NCBI GenBank assembly: GCA_023665085.1
Contig: JAMPEQ010000003.1
Span: 159,695 to 223,694 of the forward strand
DNA: 64,000 nt
Source: Bacteroides sp.
GTDB lineage: Bacteria > Bacillota > Clostridia > Oscillospirales > Acutalibacteraceae
Direction: 5' to 3'
This document shows, in pieces, positions 46,460 through 54,784 of this stretch (position 1 is the stretch's first letter; every line of letters starts with the position of its first letter). Both the position numbers and the translations under genes were made by a program. The notes under the pieces were generated by a model. It saw only the letters and a program-made list of their open reading frames with translations, ran no database searches and had not been told where the DNA came from.

Positions 46460-46961
46460 ATTAACATACAGAGATTATGTGTTTCCGACAAATCCTAAAA
46501 AAATAGAAATGTTTTCTGATACAAAAATTAATACAACATCAATATTCAATGAAAACAGTGTTGTTGAAAACATATCGGTGAATCCTGTTATTATTAGATG
46601 CAGCGGTGAATTATTTGGTGACGATGGAAGAGAGTGCTGTGATAAAATGCAGCTGTATTTGAAAGAACAAATTAGCGGATGGCTTTTCGCACCTGAAATT
46701 TCGCCGATAGAGGCTTTTTTGACTGCTTTCAGTTATTCAAGGAGTGCAAGTAATAACTCGATTTCATATGAGATAGTTTTTACCGAAAGGTGTAACGATA
46801 AAAAAATACGGGCAGATATTGAATATACTGTATGTAAAAATTCAGAGAATATGTTTGAAATAGCAAATATATATGGTGTCAGTGTGGAACAGCTTATGAG
46901 GCTGAATAATATTGCTTCGCCTTTTGAATTAAAGAAGGGTGACAGGGTGGTGCTGAGATGA
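46428..46961 (+). CDS. LysM-domain tail assembly protein (XkdP-like)
   Basis: Residues about 1-120 are a beta-rich phage-tail domain (GIKLTYRDYVFPTNPKKIE, the typical XkdP opening). The last 45 residues form a LysM repeat: NMFEIANIYGVSVEQLMRLNNI then LKKGDRVVLR. LysM in this family sits at the tube-baseplate junction. The start is uncertain: the ATG at 46428 has no ribosome site, while AGGAGG at 46440-46445 would favour translation from a non-ATG codon near 46452. It overlaps the 31-residue gene by 32 bases. Confidence 0.8.
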   Translation: MTAVQEEIGIKLTYRDYVFPTNPKKIEMFSDTKINTTSIFNENSVVENISVNPVIIRCSGELFGDDGRECCDKMQLYLKEQISGWLFAPEISPIEAFLTAFSYSRSASNNSISYEIVFTERCNDKKIRADIEYTVCKNSENMFEIANIYGVSVEQLMRLNNIASPFELKKGDRVVLR

Positions 46962-47905
46962 AAATTGTTACAGAAACAGTAAATGGAGTAATTAAAGAGA
47001 TAGAAAATGTCTGTGAGCTTTCATTTATTCAGTCAGCAGATGCGGCCTGCGATTCTTTATCGATTTATTTCAAACCTGATGAAAGCTATGATGAAATAGC
47101 TTTTGTAAGGCTTTACGAAAATGATGAGATTATTTTTAACGGAATTTGTGACTGCCAGAAAACAAGTGAAGACGATAATGGTTTTGAAATTTATCTTTAT
47201 GCCCGTTCAAATGCAAGTGTTCTTGTGGACAATGAGGCAGAACCATTTACCTATAATGCACCGTCGGCTAAACAGCTTTGTTATAGCTGCACAGATAGCT
47301 TTGGATTTAAGTGTATGCTGCCTGATATTTACAGTGATGAAAAATATGTAGTGCCACGAGGAACATCAAGCTATGCTGCTGTAAATCAATTTGTATATTT
47401 GTGTACAGGAAACAGCATAGCAGTGACTTCGAATAATGAATTAATATTGCTGGAGCTCAGTGATAATATAAAATGCTTGAATACATATAAAGTTATTTCT
47501 TCAAAGGAAACAATTAACCGAAGTGAACCGATTACACAGATTAATTTTAAAAGATCATTAAATCCGAATGGATATGAAATGCATATGAAAGCAAAGACGG
47601 CAGATGAATTAAAAATAATGAAAAGCAAGTATGTTAATCAAGCTTCATATGCAGACTGGCAGAGGGATTTTACAATTCTCCAGAAGATAAAAAAATCCTT
47701 TGACAGCTACAAGCTTTTGGATGTAGTTGTATCAGGATATGTCAGTGACAAACTTCTTCAGCGCTTTTCATACAACTCAAAAAAATCTGAATTTGTTGAT
47801 TATGCACTTGTGGAAAAAAGATATATTTGTGACCAATATGGAGAACGAACGAGACTGACACTAAGAAAAATAATTGATGTGAAGGAGATTATTTATGTGG
47901 ATTAG
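46958..47905 (+). CDS. Baseplate hub protein (XkdQ/gpD-like)
   Basis: 315 residues with the late-control/gp27-like fold: CELSFIQSADAACDSLSIYF near residue 20, YDEIAFVRLYENDEIIFNG, then a C-terminal Lys/Tyr-rich end with YICDQYGERTRLTL. It forms the hub ring from which the spike protrudes. The start overlaps the LysM stop (ATGA), and its end overlaps the spike start by 11 bases, showing strict translational coupling. Confidence 0.75.
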   Translation: MKIVTETVNGVIKEIENVCELSFIQSADAACDSLSIYFKPDESYDEIAFVRLYENDEIIFNGICDCQKTSEDDNGFEIYLYARSNASVLVDNEAEPFTYNAPSAKQLCYSCTDSFGFKCMLPDIYSDEKYVVPRGTSSYAAVNQFVYLCTGNSIAVTSNNELILLELSDNIKCLNTYKVISSKETINRSEPITQINFKRSLNPNGYEMHMKAKTADELKIMKSKYVNQASYADWQRDFTILQKIKKSFDSYKLLDVVVSGYVSDKLLQRFSYNSKKSEFVDYALVEKRYICDQYGERTRLTLRKIIDVKEIIYVD

Positions 47906-48251
47906 CCGACAGATGAATAAAGCAACGGATGAGCCTGCCGTACAAAAAGGAAGGGTTACACTAAATGATAATGGTGAGCTCGAGGCAGTTTCAACAGGGG
48001 TGGAAAGAAATCTGGATATTTTTTCTCCATTTGGTTACATATACTCCGTTCCGACAGGAACAGATATGATTTTGACAAGGTGTGACGGTAATCAGGGTGC
48101 AGTCGGAGTGAAAATGGAAAACAAAGGGCTGGAATTCGGTGAAATTAAAATTATATCCTCATCAGGTGCTTATATTTATTTGAAAAATGACGGAAGTGTT
48201 GTAATAAACGGATTAAAAATCAGCAAGACAGGTGAGATTAATGGAAAATAG
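47895..48251 (+). CDS. Phage baseplate spike/assembly protein V-like
   Basis: 118 residues. The first part has IFSPFGYIYSVPTGTDMILTR (OB-fold-like), then repeating strands GLEFGEIKIISSSGAYIYLKNDGSVVINGLKISKTGEI, a short beta-helix typical of gpV/gp45-type puncturing spikes. It would pierce the target membrane or wall. GAAGGAG precedes 47895. Intact. Confidence 0.75.
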   Translation: MWISRQMNKATDEPAVQKGRVTLNDNGELEAVSTGVERNLDIFSPFGYIYSVPTGTDMILTRCDGNQGAVGVKMENKGLEFGEIKIISSSGAYIYLKNDGSVVINGLKISKTGEINGK

Positions 48252-48525
48252 TATATATTTAAATGAAGAGCCTTATAATATACTGCAAAATGCATTGAGA
48301 GCAATCTGCTGCCCGAGAGGAAAATTTTATCCTGATAAAAATTATGGAAGTAAAATTAATGCTTCTGTAAGCTCTTTATCTGATAAGCAGCTTCTTGATT
48401 ATGCAAGACAGGCAGTAAGTGATATTGACGGGGTAACTGTCAAATCAGTTGATGTTGGTTCTAAAAATATAAAGTTTACTATACTGGTAAACAACGAAAG
48501 GGGACAGGTCAGTATAAATTTATGA
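48241..48525 (+). CDS. Baseplate wedge protein (gp25/XkdS-like)
   Basis: 94 residues: IYLNEEPYNILQNALRAICCPRG and the GVTVKSVDVG strand. The LLDYARQAVSDIDGV segment is characteristic of the gp25-like wedge that initiates the sheath. Because no sheath gene is present, its usual partner is absent. The ATG at 48241 overlaps the preceding gene and follows CAGGTGAG. Confidence 0.7.
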   Translation: MENSIYLNEEPYNILQNALRAICCPRGKFYPDKNYGSKINASVSSLSDKQLLDYARQAVSDIDGVTVKSVDVGSKNIKFTILVNNERGQVSINL

Positions 48526-49595
48526 GCAGAACAAAAGATGAAATTTTTGATGAAATGAAACAATATTACAGCAGTTTGTGCAAGGAAAAGCTGGATAAAA
48601 ATTCTGTTCAGTCTAGAATTATGGAGGCACTTGCAACGGAAATATATGCGATTTACTGCTATAGTGATTATATTTTTAATCAAGCGTTTGCACATACAGC
48701 AACAGGTGAATATCTTGACAAGCAGGCAGATCTGCGCGGACTTACCAGAAAAACTCCAAGCAAGGCAGCAGGAACTCTGACATTTTATATTAACGAGCCG
48801 GTTGATTATGATATAGAAATAAGCAATAATGTTATATGTTCAGCGGCAGATAAGCCTTATCTTCAATATATTACGGATAATGCATGTGTAATTCCTGCTG
48901 GCGAAACTAGTGCGTCGGTAGATGCGACTGCAATTTCAACAGGTATTGATTTTAATGTCAACGCAGGCGAAATAACTGTAATGGTAAATGCTCCTGTCGG
49001 CATCAGTAAGGTAAGCAATGAACATGCTTTTACAGGCGGTTATGATACAGAAGATGACGAATCACTAAGATATCGCATTATTAATCATTACAGATACAGT
49101 CCTAACGGAGTCAGCAGTCAGTTTATGGAAAACGCAGTTTTGGATTTGGATTTTGTAACAGACTGCTTTATTCCGAGAACTGATAATTATGGTGAGATTA
49201 CCGTATATGTTTCTACAAAAACAGGAAGTCTGAGTGATGATGAAAAAGCTCAGGTAACAGATGCACTTGCAATTTCTGAATTGGTTGGAGCTGTTGTAGA
49301 TGTGGTTAATGCTCAGCTTGATGATTTTGTTATTGACGTGAATATGAAAATAAGACAGGGATATACAAAGGACAAAATAACAAAACACATTGATAAATTC
49401 ATTGAAGAAGAGTATGCAAACAGCAGAATAGGCAGAGCTTTTTCTTTGAAAAACATTGAGAGAAGAGCACTGACAGTTGACGGCGTTCTTGATGTTGCCT
49501 TAACTTCAGATAAGGCAATCAGCGATACTGTTTATTGTGAATACAGCAAAAAACTTAATCTGAAAGAGGTGAAGTACCGCAGTTATGCAGCTTAA
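48522..49595 (+). CDS. Baseplate J-like protein (XkdT)
   Basis: 357 residues with the Baseplate_J signature: AVYCYSDYIFNQAF-like text near residue 40, GEYLDKQADLRGLTRK near residue 65, GTLTFYINEP, GIDFNVNAGEITVM, GGYDTEDDESLRYRI near 170, and a C-terminal EEYANSRIGRAFSLKNIERRAL. It forms the wedge arms of contractile tails. The start ATGA overlaps the preceding stop. Confidence 0.9.
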   Translation: MSRTKDEIFDEMKQYYSSLCKEKLDKNSVQSRIMEALATEIYAIYCYSDYIFNQAFAHTATGEYLDKQADLRGLTRKTPSKAAGTLTFYINEPVDYDIEISNNVICSAADKPYLQYITDNACVIPAGETSASVDATAISTGIDFNVNAGEITVMVNAPVGISKVSNEHAFTGGYDTEDDESLRYRIINHYRYSPNGVSSQFMENAVLDLDFVTDCFIPRTDNYGEITVYVSTKTGSLSDDEKAQVTDALAISELVGAVVDVVNAQLDDFVIDVNMKIRQGYTKDKITKHIDKFIEEEYANSRIGRAFSLKNIERRALTVDGVLDVALTSDKAISDTVYCEYSKKLNLKEVKYRSYAA

Positions 49596-50154
49596 TGAAA
49601 AAAGACGGGAAAGGCTGTTGAATTTTTCTGATTATCTTAGCATAGACCGTACAGACAAATTTATTTCGGCAGCTTTTGAAACTGTGAATTATTCGATGAA
49701 TAGGCTGAATAATTATCTGGATGTTTTTTTTAAGAGTGTAATGATGACGGATTATTATTCGGACGGAGTATCAGTTATGCTTGAGCTTTTGGGGTATGAC
49801 AGCACAAAACCACTAAAAAAAGACAGGCGAGAGCTGGTTATAAGCTGTTTGAAAAAGCGTTATGGGGATTACGAAAAAAATGAATTTGCCAAAAAGCTTT
49901 CTGAATTAAAAATGACCTGCAATCCTAGCAGCCGACAGATTGTTTTAAATGGTATACAAAATCACCTTTCGGATAAGCTTATTACGGATAAACTTAAGGA
50001 AATATGTCAGGTTATCAGAAGTTATGCTCCGCCTTTTATTCCATTAAAAAACAGCGGAAAGGGCAGACAGTTTGATTTATGGGATGAATATGCGTACAGA
50101 TTTGATGAATTTGATGATTTTGATATGCCTTTTGATTTTTATGAAACAGTATAG
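49585..50154 (+). CDS. XkdU-like (DUF2313) baseplate protein
   Basis: 189 residues, predominantly helical, starting LNEKRRERLLNFSDYL. Its position directly after Baseplate J and its length fit XkdU/gpI-like proteins that join the fibre to the wedge. It ends in an acidic, Phe/Asp-rich tail (residues 175-189). The start overlaps the J gene by 11 bases. Confidence 0.65.
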   Translation: MQLNEKRRERLLNFSDYLSIDRTDKFISAAFETVNYSMNRLNNYLDVFFKSVMMTDYYSDGVSVMLELLGYDSTKPLKKDRRELVISCLKKRYGDYEKNEFAKKLSELKMTCNPSSRQIVLNGIQNHLSDKLITDKLKEICQVIRSYAPPFIPLKNSGKGRQFDLWDEYAYRFDEFDDFDMPFDFYETV

Positions 50155-50169
50155 TAAAGGAGTTAAAAT

Positions 50170-50676
50170 ATGAGCAGCAGAAACAAGACAGAAAATTTAA
50201 AACTTAATCTTTGGAACGGAAGTGATTCGCCAAAGAGAACTGACTTTAACTATGATAATGAAGTTATTGACAAGGCTGTCAATGATCATACTACTGATAA
50301 GGATATACATATTGAGTCCGAAGAACGTGAAAAATGGACTAACTATATGTACAGCGGTTTTTATTATGGAGACGGCTATTTGAAGAGAACTGTAAAAACA
50401 GGGTGTCCTTTCGATGCAATGGTTGGATTTATTTATGCTGATGATCTGCCGATGTCAATTTATTATGCAAGTGACGGAACAACGCATCACTATTTATCAA
50501 TAATCAGTCAGTTTGTAAACAGTCTGGGTGCAACTCTTGATAAAAATATGAGAGACATTAATGTGGAAAACAGTATAACGCCTGAAATTGAAAAAGAATG
50601 TTCAAATTTGAATGAAATGGGTGTATGCTATCGATATGTTCTTTTCAGAGACAACAGAATATTTGAAAGCGTTTAG
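50170..50676 (+). CDS. Tail-fibre-like N-terminal domain protein
   Basis: 168 residues. Residues 8-40 (TENLKLNLWNGSDSPKRTDF) are the standard N-terminal attachment segment of Gram-positive phage fibres, followed by HTTDKDIHIESEEREKW. The remaining 100 residues form a compact domain instead of a long fibre shaft, so reach and receptor binding must be limited. AAAGGAG precedes 50170. It is the last gene of the phage-like block; no holin or endolysin follows. Confidence 0.7.
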   Translation: MSSRNKTENLKLNLWNGSDSPKRTDFNYDNEVIDKAVNDHTTDKDIHIESEEREKWTNYMYSGFYYGDGYLKRTVKTGCPFDAMVGFIYADDLPMSIYYASDGTTHHYLSIISQFVNSLGATLDKNMRDINVENSITPEIEKECSNLNEMGVCYRYVLFRDNRIFESV

Positions 50677-50745
50677 CTAAACTGTTTATTTAAGCTATCA
50701 AAATTTTGAATAGCCAAACAAAATACAGCTTGAACAATAAATTAC

Positions 50746-50786
50746 AAAAGCTCTGTACCTCAAACCGAGGCACAGAGCTTTTTAAC
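50746..50786 (+). terminator. Terminator of the phage-like operon
   Basis: The hairpin AAAGCTCTGT...CACAGAGCTTTT is followed by T. It closes the block about 70 bases after the fibre-like gene. Confidence 0.85.
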
Positions 50787-50893
50787 TATTTTTTTCTTTA
50801 CAACAGAATAATGTTGTAATATAATATACTGGTATATATCCAAAGCAATATTATTCTTTCATAAACTTGTGTTGAAAGAAAGGAAAATACAAA

Positions 50894-51652
50894 ATGATTT
50901 TAGCAGTAGATGTCGGAAATACATATATAGTTATAGGTGTAATCGACGGAGATAATCTGGTTTGTTCAGGCAGAATTGCAACAACGGCATATGATACGGA
51001 AGATGATTATGCTATGAGGCTGCATTCCTTTATCCATCTTAATAATCTTGATGATATTGATGGAGCAATTGTTTCAAGTGTAGTTCCTGTCCTTAGCAGA
51101 ACAATTACAAAGGCAATAAAGCTTGTTTGCAAGGTTGATGCTGTTGTGGTAGGCCCGGGGGTTAAAACAGGGCTTAATATCAGAATCGATAATCCTGCCG
51201 AGCTTGGAGCGGATCTTGTGGTTGGTTCAGTGGCTTCTATAGCAAAGTATCCATGTCCGCAGGTGATTTTTGATTTTGGAACAGCTACGACTGCGTCGGT
51301 TATTGATGAAAATAAAACCTATATCGGCGGTGTAGTATTGTGTGGTGTGAAAACTGCAATTAATGCTATTTCAAATGGTGCTGCACAGCTCCCGCAGGTT
51401 GATATTTCTGCTCCTGAAAGGGTTATAAGCTCAAATACTATTGACTGCATGCGAAGCGGTGCGGTATACGGAACTGCTGCCATGATGGATGGTCTTGTAT
51501 CACGCATTGAATGTGAGCTTGGAAAAAAGGTTACCGTTATTGTAACGGGAGAACTCGGAAAAACAATATCAAAAGAATGTGTTACAGATATTATTTATGA
51601 TGATAATTTACTGATAGATGGATTGAGAATTATTTATAATAAAAATAAGTGA
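50894..51652 (+). CDS. coaX: Type III pantothenate kinase
   Basis: This enzyme makes 4'-phosphopantothenate in coenzyme A synthesis, using ATP and a monovalent cation. The opening ILAVDVGNTYIVIGVIDG carries the DVGNT phosphate motif, VSSVVPVL is near residue 62, ELGADLVVG near residue 105, the FGTATTASVI segment near residue 132, and GTAAMMDGL near residue 198. 252 residues, full length. AGAAAGG precedes 50894. Confidence 0.95.
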   Translation: MILAVDVGNTYIVIGVIDGDNLVCSGRIATTAYDTEDDYAMRLHSFIHLNNLDDIDGAIVSSVVPVLSRTITKAIKLVCKVDAVVVGPGVKTGLNIRIDNPAELGADLVVGSVASIAKYPCPQVIFDFGTATTASVIDENKTYIGGVVLCGVKTAINAISNGAAQLPQVDISAPERVISSNTIDCMRSGAVYGTAAMMDGLVSRIECELGKKVTVIVTGELGKTISKECVTDIIYDDNLLIDGLRIIYNKNK

Positions 51653-51670
51653 GAATAAGTGAGGTAGAAT

Positions 51671-52906
51671 ATGGCTGTTTTTAGAGGATTTAAGGCATAC
51701 AGACCTTGTAAAGAAAATCAGGAGCTTATTCCTGCTCTTCCCTATGATGTTATGAGCAGTGCAGAGGCAAGAACTATGGTAAAGGACAAACCATTATCAT
51801 TTCTTCATGTGGACAGAGCTGAAGTCGATCTTCCGGAAGATACTGATATTTACAGTGACGAGGTTTATAAAAAAGCAAAGAGTAATCTTGATAAGCTTGA
51901 AGCTGATTATATGATTCAGGATAATACTCCTTGTTTTTATATTTATAATCAAATCATGAACGGCAGAGGACAGGTTGGTATAGTGGGTTGTGCCTCAATT
52001 GATGATTATATTAATAATGTTATTAAAAAGCATGAGCACACTCTTGCCAAAAAGGAACAGGACAGAATTAATCATGTTAATACATGTGATGCAAATACAG
52101 GTCCCATATTCTTAACTTACAGAAATAACAGCAAGCTTAATGATATTGTTGACAGCTATATGAAAAACAACGAGCCTGAGTATGACTTTATTGCTGATGG
52201 TGTAAAACAGACTGTATGGGTGGTAAGCGACAGTAAGTTGGTGGCGGAGATTTCTGAATTATTCGGCTCTGTAGATGCTATGTATATTGCTGACGGTCAT
52301 CACAGATGTGCCTCTGCTGTTAAGGTTGGTCAGATGCGCAGAGAGCAGAATCCCGATTATACAGGAGAGGAAGAGTTTAACTATTTTCTTGCAGTTGCAT
52401 TTCCTGACAATCAGCTTGAGATTATGGATTATAACAGAGTTGTGAAGGACTTGAATGGCTATACTGCTGATGAATTTTTAAAAAAACTTGAAAAGGCATT
52501 TACATACAAAAAAGCCGACAGTGCATATAAACCATCTGAAAAACACACTTTTGGTATGCTTTTAGATAATCAATGGTATGAACTCAGGGCAAAGAAAGAG
52601 TATGTTTATGAAAACAGCCCTGTAGACAGACTGGATGTTTCAATATTACAGAATAATTTGCTTACACCTGTTTTGAATATCAGTAATCCGAAAAATGATG
52701 AAAGAATTGACTTTATCGGCGGTATCAGAGGGTTGGAAGAGCTTGAAAGACGTGTAAATACAGATATGACTCTTGCTTTTGCCATGTATCCTACTACTGT
52801 CGAGGATCTTATGGATATTGCAGATGCAGGACTTATTATGCCTCCGAAATCAACATGGTTTGAGCCAAAACTGCTTTCCGGTATATTTATTCATCATTTA
52901 TCATAA
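51671..52906 (+). CDS. DUF1015 family protein
   Basis: 411 residues, matching the full-length DUF1015 family of unknown function: FRGFKAYRP at the start, LPYDVMS near residue 24, FLHVDRAE near residue 42, KKHEHTLAKKEQDRI near residue 125, and DAMYIADGHHRCASA near residue 205. Cytoplasmic. It starts 18 bases after coaX, with GAGGTAG upstream, and is probably co-transcribed with it. Confidence 0.88.
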   Translation: MAVFRGFKAYRPCKENQELIPALPYDVMSSAEARTMVKDKPLSFLHVDRAEVDLPEDTDIYSDEVYKKAKSNLDKLEADYMIQDNTPCFYIYNQIMNGRGQVGIVGCASIDDYINNVIKKHEHTLAKKEQDRINHVNTCDANTGPIFLTYRNNSKLNDIVDSYMKNNEPEYDFIADGVKQTVWVVSDSKLVAEISELFGSVDAMYIADGHHRCASAVKVGQMRREQNPDYTGEEEFNYFLAVAFPDNQLEIMDYNRVVKDLNGYTADEFLKKLEKAFTYKKADSAYKPSEKHTFGMLLDNQWYELRAKKEYVYENSPVDRLDVSILQNNLLTPVLNISNPKNDERIDFIGGIRGLEELERRVNTDMTLAFAMYPTTVEDLMDIADAGLIMPPKSTWFEPKLLSGIFIHHLS

Positions 52907-53030
52907 TAGAAGTGCATTATAGACAGAGGGTTTGTATGCTTCTCTGCCTATTTGTATTAATTTAGTTGAATTTATCAGAATTATATGGTAGTATATAAAT
53001 TGTAAAATTTATGCGGATAGGAGAGTAGCT

Positions 53031-54290
53031 ATGAAAATTGCTAACGAATATACCCAGAGCATCGATTTAGAAAAAAGCACTGAATATGCTGTTAAGGGTA
53101 TAACAAAAATTTGTAAAAAGATAGGTCCTCGTAAGCCCGGTTCACCTGAGGAGCTTCGTGCTCAGCAGTGGATGGAAAAGGATATGAAGAACTATTGCAA
53201 CAAAACAAAGATTGAAGAATTCACCTTACACAGACAGGGCTTTATGGGATTTATTCCATTTACAGTTGCCTGCGGTGTTGCATCTGTTTTTGTAAACTGG
53301 TTTGCTTCTCCGATTGCAGCGCTTGTTTTATGTGTGCTTGCATTTGTTCCTCTTCTTTTTGAATTTTTGATGTACAAGGAATTTGATGATTTTCTTTTTC
53401 CTAAACAGACTTCTCATAATATGATTGCTACAAGAAGTCCAAAGGGTGAGGTTAAGCAGAGAATTATAATGGTTGCTCATTCAGACAGCCAGTTTGAATG
53501 GAAGCTGAACTATCTTATGGGTGGTCTTCAGGCTAAGCTTTGCGTAGAAATTCCTGCTGTAGTAGGTCTTATCATTCAGACAGTATTTGCTGTTGTCTGC
53601 ATTATTGTCGGCAAGGGCGGAGCTGCTATGGGTATTGACAAAGCAAAGTGGTTCTTTATTCTCTTCTTTATTGTTTCACTTGTATTTATTCCGTTTGAAA
53701 TTTCATTTATCTTCTTCCAGAGCTGGACTAAGTCTGTTCCCGGTGCATCTGATAACCTTTCAGGATGCTACACAGGTATGGCAACAATCAAGGCTCTTGA
53801 TGAGGCTGGTGTAGAGTTTGAAAATACAGAAGTAGTAATGATTTGCTCAGGCTCAGAGGAAGCCGGTCTTCGCGGTGCTAAGGCTTACGCTAAGGAGCAT
53901 GAGAATGAGCTTAAGGAAATTCCTACCGCTGTTGTTGCTCTTGACACTTTCCGTGACTTAGAAGATATGGCTGTATATGACCGTGACCTTTCAGGTACTG
54001 TTCAGCACGACTGGGGTGTAAAGCATCTTGTTAAGAATGCTGCTGCTAACTGCGGATATGATTTGCCGTTTGCATCAATCTATATTGGCGGAAGTGATGC
54101 TGCTGCCTTTACTAAGCGCGGAATTAAGGCAACATGCTTTGCTGCAATGAATCCGGATCCTCCTCGTTATTATCATACTCGTCTTGATACACCTGAAAAC
54201 CTTCGCCCTGAATGTATAACAGCAGGTATTGAGATTATGTGCGAAACACTTTGCATGTATGATAAAGAAGGCTTGCCTGTTCAAAAATAA
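53031..54290 (+). CDS. M28-family metallopeptidase with membrane segments, copy 2
   Basis: 419 residues, same plan as copy 1 at 25903: VAHSDSQFEW near residue 148, PGASDNLSG near residue 236, SGSEEAGLRG near residue 275, and RYYHTRLDTPENL near the end supply the metal and catalytic groups. Four hydrophobic segments around residues 75-118 and 185-235 interrupt the core. It is transcribed singly, with GGAGAG before 53031. Copy 1 is coupled to a hexosaminidase gene while this one is not, so they may serve different pathways. Confidence 0.85.
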   Translation: MKIANEYTQSIDLEKSTEYAVKGITKICKKIGPRKPGSPEELRAQQWMEKDMKNYCNKTKIEEFTLHRQGFMGFIPFTVACGVASVFVNWFASPIAALVLCVLAFVPLLFEFLMYKEFDDFLFPKQTSHNMIATRSPKGEVKQRIIMVAHSDSQFEWKLNYLMGGLQAKLCVEIPAVVGLIIQTVFAVVCIIVGKGGAAMGIDKAKWFFILFFIVSLVFIPFEISFIFFQSWTKSVPGASDNLSGCYTGMATIKALDEAGVEFENTEVVMICSGSEEAGLRGAKAYAKEHENELKEIPTAVVALDTFRDLEDMAVYDRDLSGTVQHDWGVKHLVKNAAANCGYDLPFASIYIGGSDAAAFTKRGIKATCFAAMNPDPPRYYHTRLDTPENLRPECITAGIEIMCETLCMYDKEGLPVQK

Positions 54291-54315
54291 TTTTTTTACA
54301 GAATAAAATTTGTAT

Positions 54316-54358
54316 AAATCACCTGTTATTGTAAAAAATGATAGCAGGTGATTTTTTT
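54316..54358 (+). terminator. Terminator overlapping the spoVAE ribosome site
   Basis: The stem AAATCACCTGTTAT / ATAGCAGGTGATTT (14 pairs) is followed by T7. The AGGTGAT in its right arm is also the ribosome site of the next gene, so folding hides that site. Confidence 0.8.
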
Positions 54359-54715
54359 ATGATGTTTTTAAAAGCTTTTATTATAGGTGGTTTAATATGT
54401 GTAATTGGTCAGCTTCTTATTGATTTTACCAAGCTTACACCGGCAAGAATTTTAGTTCTTTTTGTATGTTTAGGCGTACTTCTGGGAGGACTTGGTATAT
54501 ATCAGCATGTTGTTGATTTTGCAGGTGCAGGAGCAACAATACCCTTGACGGGATTTGGTGCAAATCTTGCAAAGGGTGTCAAAGAGGCTGTGGCAAAGGA
54601 TGGATTTCTTGGTGTAATCACAGGAGGACTTCAGGCAGCAGCCGGCGGAATAACCGTTGCGATGATAAGCGGCCTTATTGTTGCATTGATATGTAAGCCT
54701 AAGGATAAGAGTTAA
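54359..54715 (+). CDS. spoVAE: Stage V sporulation protein AE-like (SpoVAE/SpoVAC family)
   Basis: About 118 residues with the family text FIIGGLICVIGQLLID, KLTPARILVLFV, and GFGANLAKGVKEAV near residue 70, plus three to four membrane helices. It is a component of the dipicolinic-acid channel in the spore inner membrane. No spoVAC or spoVAD is visible beside it, which is unusual because spoVA genes normally cluster. The start is the ATG at 54359 (or 54362); the ATG at 54338 has no ribosome site and lies in the hairpin loop. Confidence 0.85.
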   Translation: MMFLKAFIIGGLICVIGQLLIDFTKLTPARILVLFVCLGVLLGGLGIYQHVVDFAGAGATIPLTGFGANLAKGVKEAVAKDGFLGVITGGLQAAAGGITVAMISGLIVALICKPKDKS

Positions 54716-54725
54716 ATAATATTTG

Positions 54726-54755
54726 TTGACATAGTTTCTATATCTATATTATAAT
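54726..54755 (+). promoter_or_regulatory. Promoter of the CotH-like gene
   Basis: TTGACA and TATAAT with 18-base spacing, ending 29 bases before the start at 54785. Confidence 0.65.
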
Positions 54756-54784
54756 TGTTTTATGCAGTATAGGGGGATTATTAT

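Noticed and set aside
46428..50676. Tailocin or contractile injection system
   Set aside because: Baseplate and spike genes are present, but sheath and tube genes are absent and head and terminase genes are intact, so a headless tail particle does not fit.
40329..50893. attL/attR-like direct repeats around the phage-like block
   Set aside because: I compared the two flanks by eye and found no shared run beyond short AT-rich matches; no integrase is present.
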